Source of the DNA: Volvariella volvacea V23
Lineage: Eukaryota; Basidiomycota; Agaricomycetes; Agaricales; Pluteaceae
Length of the DNA stretch: 64,000 nucleotides
Assembly: GCA_000349905.1 (NCBI GenBank)
Contig: KB722748.1
Span: forward strand, 62,001 to 126,000
Direction: 5' to 3'
Position 1 is the first letter of the stretch. Every line of letters begins with the position of its first letter. Shown one piece after another: positions 24,381 through 35,746 of this stretch. The position numbers and the translations under genes were made by a program. Below the pieces are notes generated by a model. The model was given only the letters and a program-made list of their open reading frames with translations. It ran no database searches and was not told the origin of the DNA.

Positions 24381-26078
24381 TCACTCATCGCCATCGTCCT
24401 CCTCCATCCCTTTCTTCCTTTCTTCCCTCCTCGCCCCTTTCCCTAGTCTCCATCTCTCATTGACGACACTCACGTCGTCCATCCGGTTTCTGTTCAACAT
24501 ATCGACGTACTTTGCCGTCCTCTTGTACGTTCCTCCACCTAGTGGTACATTGACTGTCAGCTTGGCCGGTAGCCGCCCTCCCTCCTTCAACGGAAACACG
24601 GGTTTTTGAGGCGGTGGATGATGGTGCAATGCGGCGTGCAAAAAGTGTTGGTCCAGTGTCGTGTAGATGCGCGATCTTGAATGAATAGAATACATTTGGT
24701 GGTATAGGTCGCTTCCTGATCCCTCTCGAGATGCATTCGTAAGGACATCTTCCGTAGTTGCTGTAGAATCCGGACTTGTTCTCCAGTCCAACAGCCCTTC
24801 TGGGTATCCACACTCCCACAACATGAGAGGCAGCGCATCTGCCATTTGGTATTCCGGTTTCGTCGAAACCACTTGTAACGACGGATCACCCTCCTTTCCA
24901 CTCTCCATCCCCTTCTCGATGTTCATCAACGAATTTACCACCGAAGGATGCTCCAATCCACTCCCCACCAAGAACAGGACAGCCATAATGTGCCTAACCT
25001 GATGATACAGAAACGCCGTTCCAATCAGGTTCAGCACATACATCCCCTCCTCGCCACCAGACAACGCCAGGGGTACAATCTCAGCCTTCAGAATCCTCCT
25101 CTGAAAAATTGTTATTTGCTTTGCGGGATCCAATTTACACAGGTTCCTGAAATCATGGCCCCCGACCAGCCTTGCTGCTGCATTCCTCATCTTCTCAATG
25201 TCCAACCCGTCTGCAGAGAAGAAGTATTTGTAATGTCGATATGTACACGCGAACCTCGCCGAGAAGTCTTCCGAGACGGGCGACCAGGCGAGGATGCGGA
25301 TTGTAGGCGGAAGGAGACGGTTGAGGATTGCGATGTAGTCGTGTTCGGTTTTGGGCTTCGCAGGAGCTGTAGTTGTAGTTTTTGTGGATGGTGTGGGGTC
25401 TTCGTCGTCTAGGTCCAGAGCCCCAAATTCCTCTCCCAATAAAGAGGAACCACCTTCATCGTCCACATCAGAAGCCTGGGCCTTTCCACTCGTTCCGGGC
25501 TCTCGTTCAACGCTGCTTTCCCGCTTGCTCTCCTTCACACCCTCCTCCTCGCTCCCTCCACTCCCACCTAACGCAGTTTTAACCCAAAGCGAAATAACCT
25601 GCCCCGCAGCACTAACCCCCCTATCCGTCCTTCCACACTTCTCCCATCCACACCCGTCCAGCCCTCCTTTCGGCTCAATCAACCGAGCCTTTGCAAGCGC
25701 GTCGAATATGACGCCCTCGACCGTCGGCAGAGGCGTATGGACATTTTGGTACGCAAGACCGCCGTACTCCCAGCCGGAGTAGCAGAACTTGAGCGCGATC
25801 TTGCGGCAGGGGAATGGGAAGCTGAGGGGTTTGGTTGATTTAGAGGGTGGAAGTGTTCTAGGTGGAGCGGCGATCGTTGTAGTAGTTGTTGTAGCTAGCT
25901 TTTCCTCTATTCGACTCGTGGAGGAAGATGCAACCTGAGCTTGGGCTTGAGCCTGCAAATACTCCCTCGACTCCTTCTTCTTCGGAATAGGCACAGTCTC
26001 TGGCCGTTCCAGCTGCATCAGCCTCTCAATCAAATCTTCTCTCGACCAGGTGTCGTACTTTGCGTCGAGTGACTTCAT
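24381..26078 (-). CDS. DEG1: tRNA pseudouridine synthase Pus3/Deg1
   Basis: Converts uridine 38/39 in the anticodon stem-loop of tRNAs to pseudouridine. It is unspliced from the ATG at 26078 to the stop at 24381, about 566 residues. Seen: the family N-terminus (YDTWSREDLIERLMQLE), the core start FPCRKIALKFCYSGWEYGGLAYQ, TPLPTVEGVIFDAL, and the TruA-family catalytic motif CGRTDRGVSAAGQV, whose Asp is the nucleophile. Later core motifs are FSARFACTYRHYKYFF, GGHDFRNLCKLD, and LNLIGTAFLYHQVRHIM. A low-complexity acidic/Ser-rich insertion (about residues 190-255) separates the two halves of the core. A further ATG at 26132 is in frame, but the intervening bases end in a splice-acceptor-like tract, so the inner start is preferred. 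Confidence 0.93.
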   Translation of the reverse strand: MKSLDAKYDTWSREDLIERLMQLERPETVPIPKKKESREYLQAQAQAQVASSSTSRIEEKLATTTTTTIAAPPRTLPPSKSTKPLSFPFPCRKIALKFCYSGWEYGGLAYQNVHTPLPTVEGVIFDALAKARLIEPKGGLDGCGWEKCGRTDRGVSAAGQVISLWVKTALGGSGGSEEEGVKESKRESSVEREPGTSGKAQASDVDDEGGSSLLGEEFGALDLDDEDPTPSTKTTTTAPAKPKTEHDYIAILNRLLPPTIRILAWSPVSEDFSARFACTYRHYKYFFSADGLDIEKMRNAAARLVGGHDFRNLCKLDPAKQITIFQRRILKAEIVPLALSGGEEGMYVLNLIGTAFLYHQVRHIMAVLFLVGSGLEHPSVVNSLMNIEKGMESGKEGDPSLQVVSTKPEYQMADALPLMLWECGYPEGLLDWRTSPDSTATTEDVLTNASREGSGSDLYHQMYSIHSRSRIYTTLDQHFLHAALHHHPPPQKPVFPLKEGGRLPAKLTVNVPLGGGTYKRTAKYVDMLNRNRMDDVSVVNERWRLGKGARREERKKGMEEDDGDE

Positions 26079-26615
26079 GGTGCGTCTGTATATCCCTGAA
26101 CGAGGAAATCGATAACGGAGGAGGATACTCATTCAAATGTGGCCGGTTTTTGTGGTGCTGGAGGTCGACAAATTTGGGTTGTGAGCACGTGGTGCTGATT
26201 CGAACAGACTCGACACCGTCGTCGACCCTTGCAATGCCAACGCGAAGTGTCATCACTTATAACATAGCTTATAAGATTAGATAACCACGAGCTTGTTCAC
26301 GCCAAATCTACTATGGAGAAAAAAATCTTGCATTTATTGCGTGCGCTTGGATCCTTAAAAACCCAAGTCGAGCAAACGGGCAAATGGGGGAGAAAAAAAT
26401 ACACAAAGCTAAAAGAGACTACGAAAACATCACACTCGTGGTATCGCAAAAAGAAAGGGGTTGCCAGTGAATGCACCGAAAGAGGCACTCAGATGTGGAA
26501 AAAGGTCTACCTAACTAAAAAAGACTCGTACTCGTCAATCAATGACCTTTTCTAATGACTCGTCAAGGGATGGGGGAGAGGGGGAGAGGGGAGATGAGGG
26601 AGCGGAGGGGGGAGC
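26079..26615. other. Intergenic, nothing recognised
   Basis: About 540 bases holding the PUS3 promoter and the 3' flank of the Asn/Gly-rich gene. An A-rich plus-strand frame of 80 codons is rejected as chance. Confidence 0.45.
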
Positions 26616-29389
26616 TTATAGCCTGCGGAACCATCTTCGCTTTCTTTGGGTTGCAGGAGCCTCTGCACCAGCACCGGCGCCGGCGCCTTCAGCACTCTGA
26701 CTTTCCGCGCCTGCACCAGCGGCGTCACCTGCCGCACTATCGTCAGCACCTGCACCTGCACCTGCACCTGCGCCATCCTCTGCTGGTGGCTCAGCTGCAG
26801 CCGTCGTTTCGGCCGACTCGGCGGCAGCAGATGTAGGTGTAGCTTCGGCCTCTCCGGCCTCGGGTGCAGCAGCAGACGTAGCTTCAGCTTCGGCAGCAGT
26901 CTCTGTGGGAGCTGCTTCTGACTCTACAGCAGTTTCAGTGGGGGCTGCCTCCGACTCTGCAGCAGTCTCGGTGGGTGCGCCTTCTTCAGCGGCAGATGAG
27001 GTAGCTTCAGCTGCAGATTCGGTTGCGGCTACATCGGTGGTGACAGCGTCCGAGGCAGATGCAGTTTCGGTCGCGGCAGCAGAGTCGGTGATAGTTGCTT
27101 CAGCAGCCGAGGAGGTATCAACGACGTCTGATGCGGTAGCAGTGGCAGCAGGATCTTCTGTGGAGGATGGGGCTACGCTTGCTGGGTCTTCCTCGTTGTT
27201 GCCGTTATCGTTGCCGTTGTTGCCATTGCCAGCGCCAGGGACAGGGTTGCCATCGGCAGTAACAGTAAACTGGAGGATCGACGTGAATCAGACATTGTAG
27301 AGTGCACGAATCTACAGAGTGATACTCACGTAAATAGCGTCATCAAGGAAACCGTGTTGAGCGATAGGTACGATGACGGGTTGATGGTTGGCTGCGGCAT
27401 TGATAGAGGAAAGCTTATAGACACCGACCGGAAGACCGTTCGTAACGTCAGCAGTGAGGATTCCGTTTTGAGCGACGCCGTTGAGACCCTTGAAGAAAGC
27501 AAAGACTCGAGGATCGGTGGGGTTGGTTTGCTCAAGGGAGTCCAAAAGCTCGATAACGACGTGGGAGTGTCCCTGGATGATACCTTGGCCGTTCAAAGTC
27601 TGAGGAGCAGCAAAGTAGTTCTGTTGGGCGTTAACGAAGAAACCAGTTTCCAGGTTCTGAATAGCCATCTGAATGGTGAATGGTGTGTCGGCCTGCACAG
27701 TACCAAAGTTGGGGGGGAAGACGAATTTAGATGAGGGCATGTTGTCGACTGAGGGGATGACACCAATAGGCGCGGGGTTGCAAGAACCTGTTCGGATCTG
27801 TTGACCATTGGTGATTGGGAGATCGGGAACGGTAAGGCAGAAGTTGATAAAGTTGTTCGTGGAAGTAAGTGATGGGACTTGTCCGGCAGATGGTACATCT
27901 TGGCCATCGTTTGCGAATCCTTGAGCGATGCAGCGGGGGTCGAGAGCTAGCGAGGTGTGAGCGGGACATTGTCGTGAAAGACAGCCAAAGTAGACTTACT
28001 GAGAGAGGTTTGGGGGTCTTCTCCATTGTTGCCATTATCCCCACCGTTGTTGCCGCCGTTGTTGCCATTATCACCACCGTTGTTTCCACCGTTGTTGCCT
28101 CCATCGTTCCCGCCATTGCCGCCGTTGTCTCCACCGTTGTTTCCGTTATTCCCTCCATCGTTTCCACCGTTGTTGCCGCCATTTCCACCATTGTTGCCGC
28201 CGTTGCCGCCGTTATTTCCTTCGTTGTTGCCGCCATTGCCGCCATTTCCACCGCCGTTGTTGCCGTTGTTGCCATTGTTGCCTCCATCATTACCGCCATT
28301 ATTGCCTCCTGAAGTGCTCTGTGAATAAGAATTTTAAAGCATGAGGAACTCAAAGCTCACCATTGCCTCCACCATTGTTGCCATTGTTGCCGTTGTTGCC
28401 GCCATTACTTCCGCCATTATTTCCACCATTGTTGCCTCCTGTAAAAATCTGTGAGCACGAGTCTCAACCTTTGAGCGAACTGAAGCTCACCATTGGCTCC
28501 ACCATTATTACCATTGTTGCCGCCGTTATTTCCGCCGTTGTTGCCTCCTACAGGATTCTATGAGCAAGAGTTTGGATCTTGGAGCGAATTGAAGCTCACC
28601 ATTGCCTCCATTGTTGCCGCCGTTGCCTCCATTGTTTCCACCGTTGTTTCCGCCATCGTTGCCGCCGTTGTTACCTCCATTGCCGCCGTTATTGCCATTA
28701 TTGCCGTTGTTGCCGCCATTACCGCCTGGAATATAGATCCTCAGCTACTTGAACGCAATGAGCGGGAACACTTGTGACATACCACCGTTGTTGTTTCCAT
28801 TACCGTTATTACCACCATTTCCGCCGTTGTTATTGTTGTTTCCTTTATAAGATAAAAAAAGGAAAAAAGCAGTATATAAGTAGCAACTCGACAATCCACG
28901 AAATGCGCACACACCATTGTTTCCTCCGTTATTCCCTCCGTTATTATTGTTATTCCCATTACCATTGTTGTTGTTGATGGGAGGGGGTGTTTGAGTAGGA
29001 GGAGGAAGCCCAGCAGTAACAGTGACAGTTGCGGTAGCGGTGACGGTCGAGACGCTCACAGTCTATAGAGTTTCAATCCAGTCAGTAAGGGAGGCTGATT
29101 AGAAAGGCCAGGGAAGACGATATGAGGTGCGGAGTAATGAATTGATTGCGGTATCCAAGGCACCAGGCTTCGGATTCGGGCTCGGGAAGTTCGGGGGGAA
29201 GCAGATAACGGAGGAGCAGTGAAGAAATGAAAAACGCACATCGCAGGCGTCCGCAGGTGGGCGGTTGAAGTTGTTGAAGTTGTTGAAGTTGTTGCGGAAT
29301 TGTTCAAAGTTTCGGAACGGGACAGCCTGAGCGGTGAAGCTCGAAAGCGAGAGAGTCAAGAGTGCGAGGCAGACTTTTTGCGGGAACAT
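26616..29389 (-). CDS. Secreted Asn/Gly-repeat protein with conserved extracellular domain
   Basis: Nine exons: 29240-29389, 28915-29062, 28783-28842, 28600-28725, 28491-28547, 28361-28438, 28000-28308, 27330-27946, 26616-27269, closing to 732 residues. Order: a signal peptide (MFPQKVCLALLTLSLSSF, cleavage near AQA); a Thr/Val segment TVSVSTVTATATVTVTAG; a long NNGGNNGN low-complexity region (about residues 70-305); a conserved non-repetitive domain starting LDPRCIAQGFANDGQDVPS and including FAFFKGLNGVAQNG and HGFLDDAIY; then a Glu/Ala/Thr/Ser-rich tail ending in the basic cluster RKRRWFRRL. All repeat-bounding introns are phase 1. Secreted basidiomycete proteins with this conserved domain exist, often under misleading names, but I know of no proven function. 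A structural cell-surface or wall role is inferred. The basic C-terminus is unlike a GPI signal. Confidence 0.85.
28309..28599 (-). repeat. Tandem exon-intron modules (three related 52-nt introns)
   Basis: Introns 28548-28599, 28439-28490 and 28309-28360 are all exactly 52 nt, start gtgagctt on the coding strand and are clearly similar in sequence. They separate symmetric exons of 57 and 78 nt that encode NNGGNNG repeats. Exon plus intron was therefore copied as a unit. Confidence 0.9.
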
Positions 29390-31023
29390 GATGATGATCG
29401 AGTATGGATGCGGATCTTGAAGAGTTGAAAAGTAGACAAGAAGGAATGTATATATTCAAAGAATGGTCGAAGGTGATTTTGGGCGCTTGGCCGAAAGTCC
29501 CTTTGGAGTCGAAAGAGTGCAAAGAGTTAACGAAGAAGAAAACGACACCAGTGTCGGGGCGTTCGTAGTCTTTCGAACAGCAAGGACGCGCTAGGCGACG
29601 GAAGCTGGTCGGGAAAAGAGACAAATTGGAGCCTAAAGGCCAAAGAGAAGGTCGGTGAAGGATAAGGGGGAAGAAGTGGGAAAGAGGCCTTTAGATGGGG
29701 CTTGTGCCTTATAACATAGGATCAATCCGAGCCCCATTCCAATACAGCCTCTCGGCTTATTCAGCCCTTGCCATATGCCCCTGCGAGAATGCCAAGACAT
29801 CGGAGTGTCCTCCATCGTTACCAGAGCATCATCGATTGAGGCGAGGACGCCTGCCGGTACCTAAGGTCCAAGGTCGTTGCTGGAGGAAGATCAACAACCC
29901 TTCTTCCCTGTCCAACAAGCGAAGAAATGGATCAGAGCCAACATCAAAGGATGGATACCGAATCCTAAAAATACCTTCTTCATATGGCCTCGCACCGCAC
30001 AAGACCGTGCAAGGCAGCAGCAGGCTGAGCGTGGACAGATGTCCAATCCTAACTGCTAACGTTCTGTCGTTGTCGCTGTTGCCACTGGCGCCTGCATCAA
30101 AATCTGTCAGGACGCAGAATATCATGCTTTGATCCCAGCGTTTCCATTAGAGGTTTTGAGCATTCGACTATTAGGGCCCAGCCTCGCGATTTCTCCAGGG
30201 CCCGTGCGCCAGAAGGCTATTAGCACCGTTGCAGAGCCTGCAGCTCATGATGGCCCGTACTTACTTATCACTGACGACTGCCGGTAGTTCGCTATGGCCG
30301 TCGGATGAGTCCTTGTCCTGGTGGCCCTCTGTTCCACAACCGAAACAAATAAACAGCCTGCATGCGCCTTTATGGCGCATCCTGAGGCCACAAGTCGAGT
30401 GCGGTACATCGTTTTTGTGCACATAAGAAAATCCTAATCCGGCCCTATGTGCAGGCTCACCGTCCCATGTCTACCCCACCAATTTTCAATCTCGGCATAT
30501 GCTACTCCACCAGCAGCTAAACGACAGCCGTTTGCCCTGTCAGATGCCGATGGTCGATCTCGCAGCCAATAGGAGGCACTTTCAGGACGCTATTATTTAT
30601 CGGGGGTGTTGTGCCTCCTTTCCGAATCCACATACACCGAGCCTCGAGGCCTAACGCCGCTAATGAACCATTTAACGGACATTCACATTAAGTAGATCCT
30701 CCGAGCAGAGACCTATTCTAGTATCCTGACGACCGAAGACACAGAGGGGGGACACCCTGACCTTCGACTTCGATGTCGAGTATACTCCCATTCTCGAGAA
30801 AATTTCGTTCTCATGCCGTTAATTACAATGGGTGGACGTAGATGGAAGGAGGCATGTTCACGACCCCACAACCATTACGGCTGCGTCCGTGATGCGATAA
30901 ACCGAGAGCCTGGGACCTATTTAGAGGTTGGTAGGCGCTACTCAAGCTTCGGGTAGGACATGGGTTACATGGGTACACTAAAAATCTGAAATACATTTCA
31001 TTGCAGTGGCCCACTCGCGGCGA
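29390..31023. other. Long intergenic stretch, nothing recognised
   Basis: About 1.6 kb between the Asn/Gly-rich gene and the next F-box gene. Open frames up to 145 codons exist on both strands, but none shows a domain, a convincing codon pattern or a spliced partner. Confidence 0.4.
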
Positions 31024-32658
31024 TCATTCGTTGGCAGCTACAGTCACAGAATTGACGACTGGAGTCAACCTATCGATGACCCCCTGATCAACTTCGCTAT
31101 GCAAAAACTTGAGCTCCTCTAACCCCATTCCTCTACCCTGTCTCTCTCTAAGCCAATCCATAACAGAGTCTAGCACCCTCTTACGGCTCTTCTTGCCCAG
31201 CCATACCTCATCCACCTTGACATCGTACACCAAAATTCGTTCCAGGCCAGGGAACGCCCTTACCCTCGCATCCCGGCATTGACCACATCCACACCCCTTC
31301 TTCACCCCCGTCGTACACGCCTCGTCACCCAGCTCCTCCAACAGCAGCGAAAAGAACCCCACAAAAGTGTTCGTCTCTCTCAAATGAATGCTTCCCACCT
31401 GCACGTCTTGTCCAAAGGCAGATATCAACGGCTGATACCCCAAATCCCCAATAACCTCGAATCCCCTCGCCTTCAAATAAACCTGCGAAACAGCCACATC
31501 CATGCGTCCAGCGAACGCGTGAACCGTTTTCAAGAGGTGTTCATAGGTGCTCTGCCACCTGACACTGATGGACAGACCAGCGATAACCTTGCCTGTCGAG
31601 CTCAGTGCCTGGATTCTCACCAGGTCAGCGATCCAAGACAAAGAAATGCGATGCAGCCGTGCATCTTCCGCCCTCCCAAGATCGCGGGTCGGCTCGAGAA
31701 GCTTGGACAGGACCGAAAAGATCTGTTCTATCTGTGGAGTTTCCGGGGCGGGTGTGTCGAGGGTGACATGTCGAAGGGACGGGCAGGATAGTCTGGAAAG
31801 TACAGGCCAGGGCACTGTCGACGGCGAGACGAGGAATTCGAGTTCTGGCAAATTTATCTCCGTCGGCTGTTCTGGCTCCCTCCATGAATCTGTGCCTTCG
31901 ATCTGCAAGCGCTTAACGCCCGGGCAGCGCTTTAACAACTCCAGCAGGTCGCTGGTGTGAACTTCCGAAACCGTCACATCCGTGAGGCTCGGGATGGAGG
32001 AAGGAAGGAAGTGTTCCCAGCACTGCGGGCTAGGGGTCGCGGATATCTTCAAATAGCGAAGCTTGGGCATGATTTTGGGACCTGGGACCTGCACATCGGG
32101 ACCAGGCTCAAGGTATACATTCCCCAGAGAATATTGCAGAGTCACCAGCTCGGGAGCTGGTATGTTCTGCAACATATACAACCTCTGGCGGAACCGAACC
32201 GGACGAAGATGGAGCGAGCGGATTCTGTGCATATTCGCAGCGACGAGACGGAAGATCTCGTCCAATACGGTGTCCTTAATGGGGAAGGACCGGGTGTCGA
32301 CGTCAAGCAGGTGATTCTTTGAGCGCTCGAGGAAGGCTTTGAACCATCCTAGACTAGAAGCTGTATCCAAGAACGTCCACAACTCTGGATCGCCCAGTGC
32401 GATCTGCCTCCACTGAGAACAAAAGTGTGTCACTTTTATCCAGCAATAGAACGGCGTCTTTGTGTATTCGCTGCCCTTGAATTCCTTGACCGTGTCGCTG
32501 ACGACGATGCTTAGAGTTTTGCCGATTATTTCTGGTGGGAGGCTCGATAAAGGCATCAAGGCATTTCTGCGTTGTCGCAGCTTAAGCAGCCTTGCCTCCA
32601 ACGTGGTGATTTCTGCATCGATTTCAGCGAGCTCGACATCGATCTGGGGTGAAGACAT
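31024..32658 (-). CDS. F-box protein
   Basis: Single exon, start ATG at 32658, 544 residues. The N-terminus is a coiled coil typical of Agaricomycete F-box proteins (VELAEIDAEITTLEARLLKL), followed by the F-box SLPPEIIGKTLSIVV and CSQWRQIALGDPELWTFLD. The rest is LRR-like, with regularly spaced segments such as LRYLKISATPSP, VKRLQIEGTD and LRHVTLDTPAP. An internal pair of Cys motifs (VKKGCGCGQCRD) lies near the C-terminus. It is a candidate SCF ligase adaptor of unknown target. A slightly longer frame upstream begins with a non-ATG codon and is not used. Confidence 0.82.
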   Translation of the reverse strand: MSSPQIDVELAEIDAEITTLEARLLKLRQRRNALMPLSSLPPEIIGKTLSIVVSDTVKEFKGSEYTKTPFYCWIKVTHFCSQWRQIALGDPELWTFLDTASSLGWFKAFLERSKNHLLDVDTRSFPIKDTVLDEIFRLVAANMHRIRSLHLRPVRFRQRLYMLQNIPAPELVTLQYSLGNVYLEPGPDVQVPGPKIMPKLRYLKISATPSPQCWEHFLPSSIPSLTDVTVSEVHTSDLLELLKRCPGVKRLQIEGTDSWREPEQPTEINLPELEFLVSPSTVPWPVLSRLSCPSLRHVTLDTPAPETPQIEQIFSVLSKLLEPTRDLGRAEDARLHRISLSWIADLVRIQALSSTGKVIAGLSISVRWQSTYEHLLKTVHAFAGRMDVAVSQVYLKARGFEVIGDLGYQPLISAFGQDVQVGSIHLRETNTFVGFFSLLLEELGDEACTTGVKKGCGCGQCRDARVRAFPGLERILVYDVKVDEVWLGKKSRKRVLDSVMDWLRERQGRGMGLEELKFLHSEVDQGVIDRLTPVVNSVTVAANE

Positions 32659-33170
32659 GGTGTGAAGGTGAAAGAGCAATTGCTGTTAGATTGATGAGAG
32701 GCTCAATCTGCTGCGCTTGTCACGGCATTCGGGTCACATCCCAACACAGTATGGACGCCCCTCGGTTAAGCATAGTAGACTTATGAGTTGCATTATTACA
32801 CCACGTAAATGTAAGTGCGATCGACGATTTTGGAACTAAATGAGCACCGAGATCACCGGGACGCTCGATGAGCGCTCCATTGACGGGACGGTTGTCGGAA
32901 ATGGAAATGGAAATAAAATACGTTGGTCAAGTATAGGGGGCAGCAGTCACATATGGGAGATTTCACAATTGTGAGGAGGACCCCTCCAGAGGGTATAAGG
33001 CTGCAAGAAGGGTGCGTTTGGTCCCAGTGGGTATATAGAACAAAGTAATGAAGAGGTGGCGATGAGTGTCACTGTTATGAAAAAGGAGCAACGAAGGATA
33101 AGAAATGGGGTGATCAAGACCACCAACGAATGTGGAATCAGGTAATCAATCCAGTAGCATCGTGAATGCC
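32659..33170. other. Intergenic, nothing recognised
   Basis: About 510 bases. It contains a short ggaaat repeat near 32898-32914. No gene is supported. Confidence 0.4.
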
Positions 33171-35369
33171 TACTGCAGCTCGATATTAAAACTTGTTACC
33201 TGAGGTAAATACGCCCCAGCAGCAAGGTCCAGAATATGCACATCCTCGAAGGACGAGCTTCCGTTATACCCCCCAAATAGGAAGATGCGACTATCAGCGA
33301 GTAAAGTCGCATGATATCCTCTTGGACTGGGTGGCTTGCCGAGTACCGTTCGATCTTCGTATTGGAGAGAAACTGTAGTGGGATGTTGGGGTGATGAGGG
33401 AAATCAACTCGACGCAGAACGTACCAAGGTTGAATAATAGCAGCTCCGAAGAGTACTCATTCCCGTTATGACCACCCATAATGAAGAGATACGACCCCAC
33501 TTGCGTTGCACTATGCGACAGTCGGCGGTGTGCGGTCTGCAATGTCACTTGGTTCCAAACCAGCGTATCTGCCGACGAGATAGCACCCGCAGTTAACTTG
33601 AAACGTAATTTGTAGACACCGACGAAACAGACTCACCCAGATTCAAACACCAAATATCCGTGAAACACTCCTTCCCATCACTACCGCCGACAACGATCAT
33701 GACATTTCCCACTAAATTTGCTGTATGATACCCTCTCTTCCCTGGTACATTGCCTCTAATTTGTATCTCTGTCCACCTCATATTATTAAAGTCTCTGACA
33801 TCCAACGTCCATAGGTCATTCAACGCATCCATCCCATTTCCACCACCAAATACCCAGATTTTGTGTTTATAGTATACCGCCGTGTGTGCTCTTCGCGGCG
33901 ATGGTTGTGGTGAAGTGATGTTTGGTTTGGTCCAACGCCGGGTGACAGTATCAAACACCCAAACGGCGTTGTAGTAATCTGGACCTCGACCGCCGCCTAT
34001 GATAACAAGCTTGCGATCGACCAACGTTGCAGTATGAGCACGACACGGTGGAGGACACTCCTCTCCTTGAATTTCGGGATGTGACCATTGCATAGTTTCT
34101 GTAAAATTACGCGATCAATATCGATCAAACACTGCTGCTGAGGCAAACGAGTCGTTACGCACCTATATCAAAGCAATAAATATCTTGAAAATTATCTTTA
34201 TCATCACAACCTCCAAACACCCACGCCGTAGTATCCACCAACGTAACGCTATGAGCTCTCATCGGCCTGGTAGGTAGAGTTCCATAGACTGGTGCACGAC
34301 TCCAGTACATCAAAGTGCTAGGAGCAGGCTCCACATCCTTGTCATGGGGGAGTCTTGGTGTACTCCGTATCTTTTGCAGAGAACCGTAATTAGGTTTGGT
34401 TGACGTCCGACTCTCCCGACCCTCTTTCTCTCGATCCCGTTCCCTGCGTTCCCGTCCATCCTTTTCATCTCTCCCCTCTCGGTCCCTATCCCTATCCCGT
34501 CTCCCAGACTCCCCGTGAAGAATCGTAACAGCCGAAGCCTGCGAGGAGGATGACCCATGTCTCCTAGACCCACTCTTTTCTCCTCGTTCGCGCTCTCGAT
34601 CGCTTCCATTTGGAACATGCAAAGTTTCGTTGGACGTTTTTCCTAGTGTTCTGACGCTAGCCGCTTTTCGTGAGGATTTGTAGTGATGTATTGATCCTGC
34701 ACTCGAGCTTAGACCAGCGCTATGAGGGGGAATCGTTGCTGATCCTGGTGGGGGAGGTGTTCCAGGCGGCATACTTGAGTGTGGATAAGAGTCCGCCAGT
34801 GTTTGAACTTTAACGGTCCAACGTAGGGGGTGGCGTTGTGATCAAGTGAAGAAGGGAATACGCGAAGTGAGATCAGGAACAAGAGCAATGCACAGCGAAT
34901 GAGAGCACAGGAGATACCCACTGTTATAAACCGGAGACGACGATGATGGAGTTCGAGGTCCAGGTGTCATTGTTAGGTTGCCGGTTGATGGGCCAACAAC
35001 GTCGGGCAAGGTGTTCATCGAATTGACTGAGGGATTTCGCTTAAGGCTACGAAAGCCAAGCGAGGGACTCGACAATCCATGTAACATTGTGGGCGTTGGT
35101 GTGACGGCTCTCCTTCCCCCTTCCATTGCAGCCGCTCCATTATCAGCACTGTAAGGCTTGCCGACCGGACTGACAATGTTGATGTTTGCGCCAGGTTCTT
35201 CTGGGACGTCGCTCAGGCTTCTCATTGTCATGCTCATGCTCATGCTCATCTCTAACGAGACAACGTCAGAGTCATCCGTTGTGCTAGGGGCCAAGTAGGG
35301 GGAACGAGAGCGGGGGGTTGAGGAGGACTGCTGGGCAAGCCGCGAAGAGGGCTTGGAGGACGAGGACAT
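33171..35369 (-). CDS. Kelch-repeat protein
   Basis: Multi-exon minus-strand gene from the ATG at 35369 to the TAG at 33171. The N-terminal ~330 residues are low-complexity: Ser-rich, a short MSMSMSMTM run, Pro-rich, then a long Arg/Asp/Glu stretch (RDRDRDREGRDEKDGRERR) near 34420-34520. The C-terminal half has about six kelch repeats with the usual RxxHS/T and GG motifs: RAHSVTLVDTTAWVFGGC, RAHTATLVDRKLVIIGGG, RAHTAVYYKHKIWVFGGG, GYHTANLVGNVMIVVGGS, LSHSATQVGSYLFIMGGH and GYHATLLADSRIFLFGGY. These fold into a beta-propeller for protein binding. Fungal kelch proteins of this layout act in polarity or signalling (Tea1/Kel1/Ral2-like), but which one this matches cannot be told from the repeats. 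Confidence 0.85.
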
Positions 35370-35746
35370 GGTTGGTGAAGAGAGCTGGCGAGGCTAGAAC
35401 TGCTAACCCCCGTTAAATTATCTTCTGTTAGTACACATTCCTCGTGGGAACCTATGCCTATCTAGATGCAATAATTCAGTTCTACTTGTTTGCTAGCAAC
35501 CTCCCAGGCTAGCGTACAGTAATGAACAAAATTGAGGCTAGTCTGCCGTAAACCTGGCGGGGAGATGAATACCAGAGAGGGGCACACCCGACGTCGATCG
35601 CTGCTGACTGAGCGAAGGAAGCAGAAATTTTCATCCGTGCAGGAGTAATTACACAAGCATATAGATACTCGTACATGAGGGTATATAAAACCAGAAACAT
35701 GGAGGCCGAAGATACAGGGGCACTCCGGGTCCGCTCAACCCCAGAA
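35370..35746. other. Intergenic, nothing recognised
   Basis: About 375 bases between the kelch gene promoter and the GH28 stop. Confidence 0.4.

Noticed and set aside
26313..26555. Lys-rich 80-codon plus-strand frame
   Set aside because: A-rich sequence between genes yields such frames by chance; no other support.
27869..28353. Several long Val/Ala/Pro/Leu/Thr-rich frames on both strands
   Set aside because: They are other-frame readings of the NNGGNNG repeats and have no non-repetitive part.
29695..30132. 145-codon plus-strand frame
   Set aside because: No domain, no splice partner, and overlapping frames of similar length on the other strand.
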